Origin: Chryseobacterium piscicola
GTDB lineage: Bacteria; Bacteroidota; Bacteroidia; Flavobacteriales; Weeksellaceae
Reading direction: 5' to 3'
Assembly: GCF_900156685.1 (NCBI RefSeq)
Contig: NZ_FTOJ01000013.1
Location: 1 to 45,210, forward strand
Length of the DNA stretch: 45,210 nt
Below the pieces are notes generated by a model, which saw only the letters and a list, made by a program, of their open reading frames with translations, did no database searches and was not told where the DNA came from. Shown here piece by piece: positions 1-10,200 of the stretch; within the stretch, counting starts at the first letter, position 1; each line of letters begins with the position of its first letter. The translations under genes were made by a program, and so were the position numbers.

Positions 1-131
1 CGCCATTTGTATAGCAAAGTCACTTTAATACCGAGTTCTCTGGCTAATTCTGATATATTATTTCTCTCTCTGCTCAATTGAACTGCTTGGGTTTTGAAAG
101 CAGGATCATAAATTTTTCGTTCTTGTTTCAT
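1..131 (-). CDS. IS3-type transposase OrfA, 5' end (partial)
   Basis: The reverse strand reads from an ATG at 131 off the left edge of the window and gives 43 residues beginning MKQERKIYDPAFKTQAVQLS. It continues through a helix-turn-helix-like stretch (ISELARELGIKVTLLYKW). This is the usual N-terminus of IS3/IS150-group OrfA proteins, which bind the element's ends before OrfB (DDE) acts. Only the start is present, so completeness cannot be judged. No clear terminal repeat was found between 131 and 300, so the edge of this element is undefined. Confidence 0.75.
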   Translation of the reverse strand, partial: MKQERKIYDPAFKTQAVQLSRERNNISELARELGIKVTLLYKW

Positions 132-352
132 ATCTTAAAATTAAGGTTTTATGCTTAACTTTAACTGGACGTTAAATTAGTATATCCAATAGTCTGTATC
201 ATACTCTTTTTTCATCTCTGTTGTACATTTATTGCATTTAGTTTTATAATTGTGATTGTTCATTAGGATCTGTCCTTAGTTTGAAATTTACGAATTAGAA
301 GAAAACATTTATTATTTTATGCAAAAGATGACAGAATTATCGTTTTTTAAGA

Positions 353-661
353 TTATACAAATTCAAATCTATCGAGATTAATATGCTTCTCTTCAAACAC
401 CTTTTCTGCTTCTCTCAAATCGTAAGATGTTTGTAGTCTAACCCAAAATGCAGGATTGCCACCAAAAACTTTAGATATTCTTATTGCCATAATAGGAGTT
501 ATTGCACTCTTTCCATTAACAATATTCGACAATGTAGGTCTTGTAATCCCCAAATATTTTGCAGTTTTATCAACTGTTAAGTTATTTGGTTTAACAATTT
601 GGTTCAATAGGATTTCTCCCGGATGTGTATTGTGCTTTATAGCACGAGTTAAAGGTTTCAT
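353..661 (-). CDS. higA: HigA-family antitoxin (XRE HTH)
   Basis: A 102-residue protein with a central XRE helix-turn-helix (about residues 28-65: VDKTAKYLGITRPTLSNIVN) and the HigA signature 'HPGEILLNQIVKP' near the start. Such antitoxins bind and neutralise HigB and repress the operon through the HTH. It lies 40 bp downstream of the toxin gene on the same strand, in the toxin-first order typical of higBA. Length is normal for the family. The identification is firm; whether the pair is active is not testable here. Confidence 0.9.
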   Translation of the reverse strand: MKPLTRAIKHNTHPGEILLNQIVKPNNLTVDKTAKYLGITRPTLSNIVNGKSAITPIMAIRISKVFGGNPAFWVRLQTSYDLREAEKVFEEKHINLDRFEFV

Positions 662-701
662 ATAATTTAAATTCGATTTTACGATTCTACAATTCTTCTG
701 T

Positions 702-986
702 TTAATGAGTATCTAATAAATCTATTTCATAAGCATTTTTATTTTCAAATTTGAAAATTATTCTAAAGTTTCCTGTAACATCAACAGACCAAAATCCTTT
801 CAATTTACCTTTTAATGGATGTAATCGCAAATTTTTAAAAGGCTCAAAGTCTTGAGGAACTTCCTCAATATTATCAATAATATCTAGAATTTCACGTATT
901 CTATCAATCATTTCTGAAGGCAACTTACTTGAATCATCTTTCGTCCAATATTTTTTTAAGCCTTTATGCGCTATGGAGTATATCAT
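702..986 (-). CDS. higB: HigB-family toxin (RelE/ParE superfamily)
   Basis: A 94-residue protein of the plasmid-maintenance-killer/HigB type. The C-terminal part (LKGFWSVDVTGNFRIIFKF then YEIDLLDTH) carries the conserved family pattern, including basic and aromatic residues around the RNase active site and the terminal D-x-H. HigB enzymes are ribosome-dependent mRNA interferases. It is the first gene of a two-gene unit with higA. Full length and no visible damage. Toxin-antitoxin pairs often stabilise mobile DNA, which fits the recombinase next door. Confidence 0.9.
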   Translation of the reverse strand: MIYSIAHKGLKKYWTKDDSSKLPSEMIDRIREILDIIDNIEEVPQDFEPFKNLRLHPLKGKLKGFWSVDVTGNFRIIFKFENKNAYEIDLLDTH

Positions 987-1045
987 TATAACCGATATTT
1001 GTATAGTGTAAAGTTACACATTACATTTTTAACACGCAACACTTT

Positions 1046-1651
1046 TTATTTTTTGATTGTCATTTTTTTTATTTCTTCATTTGTATGATTGTCTAAAATT
1101 TTAGCATATCGATAATATGTTGCTCTTGTTAATCCAAGCGGTTTATATATTTCTTCGGGAGTTTTCGTGTAATCACGATAAACTGACCGCATAATTAATA
1201 ACTTTGAAACCGTTTCTTTAGTAAATCCTTTTGGTCGCCCTCCTGTTCTTCCCCTTGCTCTTGCAGATTGCAGCCCTGCATTAGTTCTTTCTCTTATCAA
1301 TTCCCTTTCATATTCAGACAAAGAAGCCATTATATTGAGAAAAAGCCGACCACTTGAAGTAGACGTATCTACACCATCAGCAATACCTTTAATTACTACT
1401 CCTTTCTCGCTTAAACTTAGAACTAAATCAATAATATGCTTCAAGCTTCTACCAAGTCGGTCTAATCTCCAAACAAATAATTCATCACCTTTTCTTAAAT
1501 GAGCAATCATTTTGTCAAGTTCCGGACGGCTCTTCGTTGCTCCAGAAATTTTTTCCTTAAAAATATTTTCACATCCTGCTCTTTCTAAAGCTTCAGTCTG
1601 CAAGTCCAAATTTTGATCTTTAGTAGAAACTCTAGCATATCCTATTTTCAT
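1046..1651 (-). CDS. Serine recombinase (resolvase/invertase family)
   Basis: A 201-residue small serine recombinase. The N-terminal catalytic domain begins MKIGYARVSTKDQN, with the nucleophilic Ser in RVST. It is followed by LDRLGRS and ERELIRERTNAG, the characteristic active-site arginine segments. The C-terminal part (about 140-190) is a Hin-type helix-turn-helix. It is related to, but clearly different from, the tnpR of the Tn3-type transposon further right. No transposase of a matching element is visible nearby, so it could be a resolvase remnant, a DNA invertase or a plasmid multimer-resolution enzyme. A 30-bp perfect palindrome lies about 80 bp upstream of its start. Confidence 0.88.
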   Translation of the reverse strand: MKIGYARVSTKDQNLDLQTEALERAGCENIFKEKISGATKSRPELDKMIAHLRKGDELFVWRLDRLGRSLKHIIDLVLSLSEKGVVIKGIADGVDTSTSSGRLFLNIMASLSEYERELIRERTNAGLQSARARGRTGGRPKGFTKETVSKLLIMRSVYRDYTKTPEEIYKPLGLTRATYYRYAKILDNHTNEEIKKMTIKK

Positions 1652-1732
1652 AATTAGTTACATTAAACTCATCATTTGCTAATTTAATGAACTTTGATAA
1701 ATGATACGAGTTTTTGAGAAACATATTTTAAA

Positions 1733-1762
1733 CTTAAAGGTGTCGAATTCGACACCTTTAAG
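1733..1762. repeat. 30-bp perfect palindrome
   Basis: Each 15-base arm begins CTTAAAGGTGTCGAA and the centre is an EcoRI-type GAATTC, with no loop and no mismatch. It lies 82 bp upstream of the serine recombinase start. The lack of a loop argues against a terminator; a dimer-binding operator or a recombination crossover site is more plausible. Confidence 0.85.
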
Positions 1763-1959
1763 AAATCTCATTATTCCACCGTTTATATAATACTAACATT
1801 TGAAAAAGATTAAAATAGAATTCCAAAAATTTGAACCTCTATAATTTTTACTAATACATAAATATTAATTAAACAAATGATTAATTAAATAATTACCAAC
1901 AATTACAAGATAAACTTATAATAAAATACAGCTTTTAACTTTTTTTAAAATTTTTTTTC

Positions 1960-1967
1960 TATGTTTG
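1960..1967 (+). promoter_or_regulatory. Candidate Bacteroidota -7 promoter box (TATGTTTG)
   Basis: TATGTTTG matches the Bacteroidota sigma-ABfr -7 consensus TAnnTTTG. A T-rich tract lies upstream, but I see no clear -33 TTTG at ideal spacing. Transcription would start near 1973, leaving roughly 450 nt of leader before the T9SS gene. The match is short and could be chance. Confidence 0.35.
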
Positions 1968-2423
1968 CGAAATAATTCACACACCATAAAAACTTAAAAC
2001 CAAATAATATGAAATCACTTCTGTTTTCTATTCCTTGATTATGCTCATTTTACACTTAGTGCACTAATCTTTTTTTGCATTCCAAATAATAAGGAATTCA
2101 TTTCAAAACTTAATTTAACAGTCAGTATAGTTTAATTTATACTTCATAATCTGCAAATTTTATTATTTGTAGGCATTATAACTTTATCTCTTACCTAAAG
2201 TTGATAGAAGTGTGAAATTCCTATGCTAAATATTTATATGAAAGTATTAATTAATAAAAAGTTTTTTTGCTGAAAACTTGAATACATTCTTGACCTTTGA
2301 GTACTCTCAATTAATAGAATTATTAAGATTATGTAAAAATAAATTACTAATTATTCAAATGGATTTCTTTTTTATTTTGGCATAACATAAATCACTCCGG
2401 CAAATTAACATTCAACTGTACAC

Positions 2424-4292
2424 ATGAATTATATGAATAAATCTTATCTCCTCATTTTTTTATTTTGTGGTTCTTTCTTGTTCTCTCAGACAACAATTTT
2501 TGGAGGCATATCAGATCTGGCATTTAGAAAAACAACCGTAAAAGAGAATATTCTGCCTACAGATACTCTGCAAAATAGACTAATGAATTTTCATTTTGTG
2601 AAAGATACTGTATCAGATAATTACTTTAATAAGTTATCTACAAGTCTGAATCAGTCATCTATTTTTATAGTCAGCAATAAATTTGGTGGTGCTGATAATA
2701 AGCTTTATTGTAAGATAGGCAGTTCAATTGTATCAAGCCAGGGAATCATTGATTTTACAGATACTCTTTCTGTACAAAGTTCTGTTGCGGGCCATAAAAT
2801 ATTAACTTTTTCAAAAAACGATAATTACAGAAAAATTAATCCGATAGTTTTAATAAATAAAAAGACAGATCCACTACTGATGATTCCCGAAATTTTAGTT
2901 TTTAGTCAGGAATTATCACCTGCTAGCAAACAAAAAATTGAGACTTATTTATCTTTAAAGTTCGGAATTACAATAAATGATATTTCTGAAAAAAACTATC
3001 TGTCTTCTCAAAATAGTGTTATTTGGGACTCGAAGAAGAATAAAAATTTTAACTTCAGAATAACAGGTCTTGGAAGAGATGATTCTTTCGAATTATATCA
3101 AAAGCAGTCAAAAAACTGGGAAGACAATAATTTGATGATGTCTTTGGGGGAAGCGAAGATCACAAACAGTGAAAATATAAGCACTCTGCAGCCTAATACA
3201 TTCATTTTATGGGGAGATAACAATCAAAGTCTTACATTTAAGGAAGCAGATCTGCTTTCAGCTCACCCTAAAAGAGATATGGTAAGATTGTGGAAAGCAC
3301 AGGTTACAAGTTCGCAAACAAATCCTACAAAATCAAATGTTTATCTAACTCATTCAGGTTTAACACAAAATGAGAGTATTAAACTTAGAATATTTTCCAA
3401 TGAATCCAACTATGAAAATGATCTTTCCAATAATGTAAACGGAGAAAGGCTCAACGATTCTCTATTTATTTTTAGAAATGTCAACTGGGATACTGATCAC
3501 AGCAAAACTGATTATTTTACTTTTACTTTAGATGACGGTCAGAGTGAATTACAGATTAAGTTACTAAGTACATGTACTGACTTAATAAATGGTGTGATGA
3601 AAATTTCTGTTCCCGATCATATTGTCCCATTTCAATATAGTATCGAAAACATGACAAGCGGTCAGCTAGTGGTTAATAGTTCTCAGGGACTGTCAAATCT
3701 AATTGAAATTAACAATTTGCCGTCGGCTAAATATAAATTAAGAATCCAAAAGCAAGGATATCCTGAAATTATCAGGATGTTCGACCTGGAAGGTATATCA
3801 AATCAGAACATCGATGATCATTATATATGGAGTGGAACTGCGATTGAACTGGATCTAAATACGGACTATTATCAGTATGTTTTGACTTCACCATCTGGAA
3901 ATACCACGCAGTCAGCTCCTTTTCAGATGAATGGAGTTGGAAATTATCAGTTAAAGATTAAGAATAAACTAGGCTGTGAAATAACTAAAACAATCGCAGT
4001 TCTGAATCAGGCGGACTATCAAACTTTACAGTCAAACTCACTTTTTAAGAAAATTACAGTATCTCCGAACCCATCACATGACGGAAACCTGACAGTTCAT
4101 GTAGAATTAAAAGCGTCCAGACCAATGCATATTAAAATTTTTAATGCGATGGGGGTTCTTGTAAAACAGGGTCAGTACAATTCTGCATCAGATTTCACAA
4201 TCCCAATGACGATACCCGCAGTTGTAGGATATTATAATATAAAAATATTTATTCCTGAAGAAGGCAAAGGTGTTAACTTTTTGATCAACTAA
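2424..4292 (+). CDS. T9SS type A sorting-domain surface protein
   Basis: A 622-residue secreted protein. An N-terminal signal peptide (SYLLIFLFCGSFLFSQ, cleavage after about residue 22) is followed by a long beta-rich body. The segment around residues 165-235 (ETYLSLKFGITIN ... FRITGLGRDD) resembles a repeat found in many Bacteroidota surface proteins. Residues about 540-622 form a T9SS type A C-terminal sorting domain (VSPNPS, then IKIFNAMGVLVKQGQY, ending VNFLIN). T9SS exports such proteins across the outer membrane and releases or anchors them. The true start may be the second Met (MNKSYLL). It ends 6 bp before the giant Rhs gene and is almost certainly co-transcribed with it. A role in displaying the Rhs toxin is inference. 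Confidence 0.82.
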   Translation: MNYMNKSYLLIFLFCGSFLFSQTTIFGGISDLAFRKTTVKENILPTDTLQNRLMNFHFVKDTVSDNYFNKLSTSLNQSSIFIVSNKFGGADNKLYCKIGSSIVSSQGIIDFTDTLSVQSSVAGHKILTFSKNDNYRKINPIVLINKKTDPLLMIPEILVFSQELSPASKQKIETYLSLKFGITINDISEKNYLSSQNSVIWDSKKNKNFNFRITGLGRDDSFELYQKQSKNWEDNNLMMSLGEAKITNSENISTLQPNTFILWGDNNQSLTFKEADLLSAHPKRDMVRLWKAQVTSSQTNPTKSNVYLTHSGLTQNESIKLRIFSNESNYENDLSNNVNGERLNDSLFIFRNVNWDTDHSKTDYFTFTLDDGQSELQIKLLSTCTDLINGVMKISVPDHIVPFQYSIENMTSGQLVVNSSQGLSNLIEINNLPSAKYKLRIQKQGYPEIIRMFDLEGISNQNIDDHYIWSGTAIELDLNTDYYQYVLTSPSGNTTQSAPFQMNGVGNYQLKIKNKLGCEITKTIAVLNQADYQTLQSNSLFKKITVSPNPSHDGNLTVHVELKASRPMHIKIFNAMGVLVKQGQYNSASDFTIPMTIPAVVGYYNIKIFIPEEGKGVNFLIN

Positions 4293-4298
4293 AACCAA

Positions 4299-7200
4299 AT
4301 GATGACTATTAACTATATGAAAAAGCTTTTTACGAACAGTTCTGAAAATCTGAAATTATTTTCTGTTTTTCTCCCGGTGATTATTTTCCTGAGCAGCTGG
4401 ACAGCAATTGAAACTTCTTACTATATAGATGTTGCTTCAAGACTTGTGCATCAAATAAATGAAATTCCAAAATCGTCTCGAAATACTGCAAATTTACGAT
4501 CACCAATATCTTCAGGAATTGTTAGTAACAAGATTGTAGAAGGATTTGCCGAGGAAGATAAAGGCACTGATGTCCTAAAAACAAATACCAATAGTTTAAT
4601 AACCCGCTCAGTATCTGCTAAGAAATCAGACGCAAAGCCAGCATATGACTCAAACACGCTCGCAAGAGCTGGATTCATAGGAATCATAGGAAATATAGAT
4701 TCCGATATGCGTGATGCAAGTGCGGCTGATAATATTTTTGAAGTAGAGCTATCTTCAGTAAATCCAGAAAAATCATATACGTTGACTTACGATGTTGATG
4801 GGTATGCTGACATTAATTCAGTTACCCGAAGCATTAATGGCAGCTATGCAATGGGCGGTTATGTTAAGAAAAAAAATAATGGATGGTCAGAAGTATCTGA
4901 AAAACTGGATCCTGCTCTTTTGAGAACCGGAGAAAACAGAATTTTATTTAATGCTATTGATAAAGGTTATTATTACACAGTTAAAAATGTAAGAATTACA
5001 GAAGTGAAAACTTCGTCCCCGGAGGTAACTTTTGTCAGTCAGGTTAACACTGCTAAAGTTATTTATGTACGAGGTTTCCTGAAAAATAATTCAGGGGTTC
5101 ATTCAATAGAAATCAATGGTGAACAGATAAGCTTAAAAGGAAATGAATTTGAATATTTCTCTGATAAAACGAATTCGAAAGGAGAAACTTTTCTGAAATT
5201 TTCACCCAAAGGGAATTTAAAAAATATTGAAATTCCTAGAACAAATGATATATCTTACTTAATTGCAAGCTCGGATTCTTATGATAAACTCGATCATAAT
5301 GCGCTTTTAGCAGATAAGTCAATGGCGGTTTTTGGGCTTCGATATATTGACCTTCCCCCTGTTGATCTTTCAATTACAAATATCAGCAAAGAATATGAAG
5401 GCTTCCGCATTCACAATTTAAATTCTTCTGAAAATACTTTTCAACTGTCTTATGATGAAAAGAAACTTCCTAAAGGATATAAGGAAAAAGATATTTCAGT
5501 ATTTAGTTTTGATTACGATAAGAAGCGGTGGATGCCTGCAAAGATTGACAGCGTTAATGTGGAAAAAAAATATGTTGTATTAAAATCTTTGTCAGAAAAA
5601 GTTGACTTTATAGTTGGTATTACCATGCAGCCTGAAAGTCCTGACAATGGAGGTGGCGCGCAGACTGCATTCAATGATACGCCGGTTGCAAATCCTTCAT
5701 CGAAAATTAACATGATAGCACCGCCAAAACCCAATCAGCAAGGTTCTGCAAATATTTCCTATCCTATTGAAATTCCGGCAGGAGTTGGTGGTTTTCAACC
5801 GAATGTCTCGTTAGTTTACAACAGTGATAACAAATTTGGCTGGGCAGGAACAGGATGGGATATACCTTATGAAACAATTGATATTGATACAAGATGGGGC
5901 GTCCCCTCTTTTGGAAGTCATGAAACCGAGATATACATGATCAGTGGAGAACAGCTGGTATTCAGAGATGATTATCTCCCGAACAAGGTACCGTTAAATG
6001 AAGCTAGAACCCCAGACAGGCAATTCTTTTATCGCAATGGTATTAAAGAAGGTTATCTCATAACAAGAAAAGGCAATTCTCCGTCAACCTATTATTGGGA
6101 GATATTGGATGGCAGTGGTACTAAGAAAGAGTATTACGATATGCTCACTACAGCTTCATCAGGCAATTCTTCCGGAAATATTGTTAGATGGTACCTTTCA
6201 AAAGTTACCGATCGGTTTGGAAATACCATCAATTATACCTACGCAGATTCATACGACAGTGGAGGAAAAAACAAATATCTATCCCGTATTAGTTACAGCA
6301 ATAATACAGCAGTAGAATTTGAGAGTGAAGCAGGGGTGAGAGGTGATATGACCTTTAACTATAAGATGGGGGTGAAAATTACGGATTCAAAAATTTTAAG
6401 TAAGATCACAGTTAAAAGAGCGAATACAAAAATTCGTGAGTATCAGTTAGTGAATACAGTTGTGGGAATGTTTTCAAAAAGATTACTGACAGAAATTATC
6501 CAGAAAGATGGCAGTGGCAACTTTTTCAACAAGTATGTACTAAAATACGATACGGGGCATCAGGTTTTTGATAATACAGCTACTAAAGTTTACAGTACAC
6601 CGCAGGATAATTCGAATGTAGGATCATTCTCCGGAGGAAATACAAGTTTTATAGCAGGTACCTATAGTAAAAACAAAAATTTCCGTGGTGCAGTCAGTTT
6701 TGGAGGTGGTGCTTGTTTTCTCTTTGGAATTAATAAAAAAGGCACAATTGGAGTTACCGGAAGTTTGGATGATAATCATGCATATGGGAAAAATCAATTA
6801 ATTGATATTGATGGCGATGGGTTGCTTGATAAAGTTTTTTACGGATCAAACAATAATATAAATTTCAGAAAAAATCTAAGAACAGGATTTAGTGGAGTGT
6901 ATGGATCGGTTGGTTTGGCAGGTGTGCCAATCAGCAGACACAATATGTATAATACAACAATCGGTCTGGAATATTCATTTAGTAACGGAGTGGTTGGGGC
7001 AAATGTTTCAACCGGAAAAAGTAATTCACCAACCTACTTTTCTGATGTTAACGGAGACGGGCTTGTTGATATGATAAACTATGGAGAGGTACATTTCGGT
7101 AAAATAAGAAATGGACTTCCACAGTTTCAATCACAACCACAAGGCTCCTCTGTTAATGTTACTGAAGAAACTCCTAACGCTATTCTTGCAGGCCATGGAG

Positions 7201-10200
7201 CTGTTCAGGACACGATAACAACTACAACCACGGCAACTTCTCTAGCGAATATAGTAAGAATGTGGGAAGCTCCGGTAGAGGGTGATATTCATATCAGTAA
7301 TGAGATTACTTTAAATCAAAACTCCACAGACGGTATTGATGTATGGATCGAAAAGGGAGAGATGATTAAAGCGAATGAAGATGTTGCAGCATATAATCCT
7401 GCAAATTCCACTGTTATCTCTTCGATAGTAACTTTAGTTTCTCAAAATCAATTTCAAGGGCTCTCTGCTACTACACATGTGCGCAAAGGCCAGAGAATTT
7501 TTATTGTGGCTTCATCCAAAAACAATGAAGATGGAGACAGAATCAGAATTGACAATGATATAAGATATACTTCCATAACAGGGGGTGGTAATCTTGATAT
7601 TAAAGATGCTAACAATAATTTCTATTATAAGTTCAATGCAAGGAGTCATTATCTCGCTTCGAGTCAGAAACACAATGCGGTAGGTGATAAAAGTAAAGTG
7701 AGTATATCTTGGGATAGACTCGATAGTCAGATGTTTACGGACGATGTAGATTTTAAAATATATAAGAGTGTAAGATCGGTTTCTGATACTACCGGTGTTT
7801 TAATCCCTGCTTCAACAACACTTATTTATCATCAAAGACTTCTGAAAGGAAATGATCAGGTTTCGATCAGTCCGGGAATGAATGAAATTCCCAATTCAGA
7901 TATTTCAGATTTGCTTGTGAATCAGAATCTATCAGATCCAACGGTAACTATGTTCCATTTTGATGTTTCATCAGACACAAATGTATCGTGGGAAAAAATA
8001 AGATGGAAGCCATGGATCGTAATAAGTTCTGATACTGATACTACTGAAGTTAAAGCACGTGTTCAGTATAATCCATACTCTGAAAGGCTGATCAATACAG
8101 TTTATAAAAATTTTGAAAAATACCGTGACAGAGAATTCTGTGATGGTAAAGTGGACTGCCCGAGATGTAACATGATGGGACCTGCTGTCGTTGTATTTCC
8201 GGATTTTAATGGAGACAGCAGTACGGCAAATCCACACAATATTGGTTTAAGCACAAATCATAATACTAAAGTAACATTTTCTCTTAAAATTAAAGATGAT
8301 AATGGAAATGTCTTTACTGCAAAGAACACGGTGGACGTTGTTAACAATGTAATGGCAATTCCCAAAATTGACATTTGTACCTTTTTCTCTACAATACCTA
8401 TTCCTTATCAACAATTGGTTTTGCTGCCATTCTATTTCGAAATAAGCTCCCCGGATTATGAAGTAGCCAAAAAATTATCCGCAAATAATCCTTATATTTT
8501 AAATTCTGCCTTTATTACAGATCCTTTAATGGCCAACACTGGTTCAAAAGCAGATTACTTTGGTTACCGTTCCGGAAATACTCATTACAATCTAACAACA
8601 GGATTAGTTTATCAGGGATGGGGTGCCTTTAGTTATAATGGATCTAAATATACAGGACAGTCAATTCGAGAAGCTGAATTCAATGCAAATCCGTTTGCAA
8701 ATGTTCCCGCTCCTGGTGGAGCTTCGCCATGTAACCCGTCAGCTCCTGATTATTATACATGTTTGACGAATTATATTATGCAACAAAACAGCAACCGATA
8801 TTTTACACCTTTAGATTTGGATGCTGAATTATATGCATATGTTTCGCCAATGGAACCAGTAGAGATTGGCGAATATGAAATGCAATCTTATTTACTTGGT
8901 GTTTCGTCCACCAGTTCAACAATTACTACAACTCCGATATTTGCTGTTCCAAATCCTAGAGGGATTATATTTCGCTCAAAATCAGAATCAGTACATGCTT
9001 ATGTCAATGGTTCCATTATTCCATGGCTGGGTATAAGTGCTCATGGGGGGATATCCACAGAAAAAACTTCAGATTATTTTCAGGATTTTAATGGTGACCG
9101 TTATCCTGATATTATTTCAGGTTCACTTTACCAAAAAACCAATATTCTTGGGCAGTTGGATCAGGTTTCCAGTACTTGGGAAAAAGAAATAAAAAATAAG
9201 GGAACAATTATAGGTGCTGGTATCGGCGCTTCGGCCTCAATAGCCAAATTCACCAATACTGATAATAAGTTTTTCTCTGTTGGGGCTGAAAAGGATTCAC
9301 AGGCAGGTTCCTCTTCTTTTGCTTTAGGTGTTGGAGTCAGTGTAAACATAGGAAAGGCATGGGCTAATGGTTCGGGGGTATGGGCTGATATGAATGGTGA
9401 TGGGCTTACTGACTATGTTTCAGATGGAAACGTATACATTAATACCGGAAATGATTTTGTGACTGATAATAACAGCTGGAACGTTAGCAATATATCAAGC
9501 GGGGACTCTTTTGCGGTGTCAGGAGGTGGAGGTTTTAGCTTTGCCAATGGAAGTTGGGCAGGCGGTGTAGGATTGTCTAAGTCAAAATCTACCGCTACAA
9601 CGGGCCTGATAGACGTTAATGGCGATGGTATGGCTGATAAAATCGTTAAAGTAGGAAACACTTATGAGATGTGGATTAATGATGGAAGATCGTTTGTTCC
9701 TCCGCAAAACTTCAATAAAAATTTTAGTCTGGACAGTAAGCAGAATTCAGCAGGTTTCAATTTTTACGGGACAATCTGTGCCTGTTTTGGACTTAAAATG
9801 TGTATTTCCGGAGGTGCTTCAACAGATAATTCAGTAAGTAAGCAAGAAGTTGATCTGAGAGATTTTGATGGTGATGGATACCCGGATCTGTTAATATCTG
9901 AAAATGATAATAGCTTGACTTATTACAGCAATAATTTTTCAAAAGCTAATCTTCTTATTTCATTTGAAAGTTCTTTACAGGGAACTATAGAATTGGAATA
10001 TGATAACAAGAATGAAAAAAACAACTTTGCAACTCTTATCGGCACAACATATCAGATGCCGTTTTCAAAAAGAGTTCTCTCCAGAGTATTGGTAAGAAAC
10101 TTTAACTGGATTGATACAACAATGCCGTCTGATGGTGAAGTTCCAAATTCTCCTCCAATAAAACCAGCACAGACATATGCTTTTGAATATGAGAAAGGTA

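Larger units (their letters stand above)
1652..2423. other. Gene-poor AT-rich leader region
   Basis: 772 bp without a convincing gene. It holds the palindrome at 1733-1762, a TATGTTTG box at 1960-1967, and a nine-codon ATG frame at about 2010-2039 (MKSLLFSIP then stop) that could be a decayed signal-peptide start. The rest is AT-rich with many stops in all frames. It probably contains the promoter and long 5' leader of the T9SS/Rhs operon. Confidence 0.5.
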
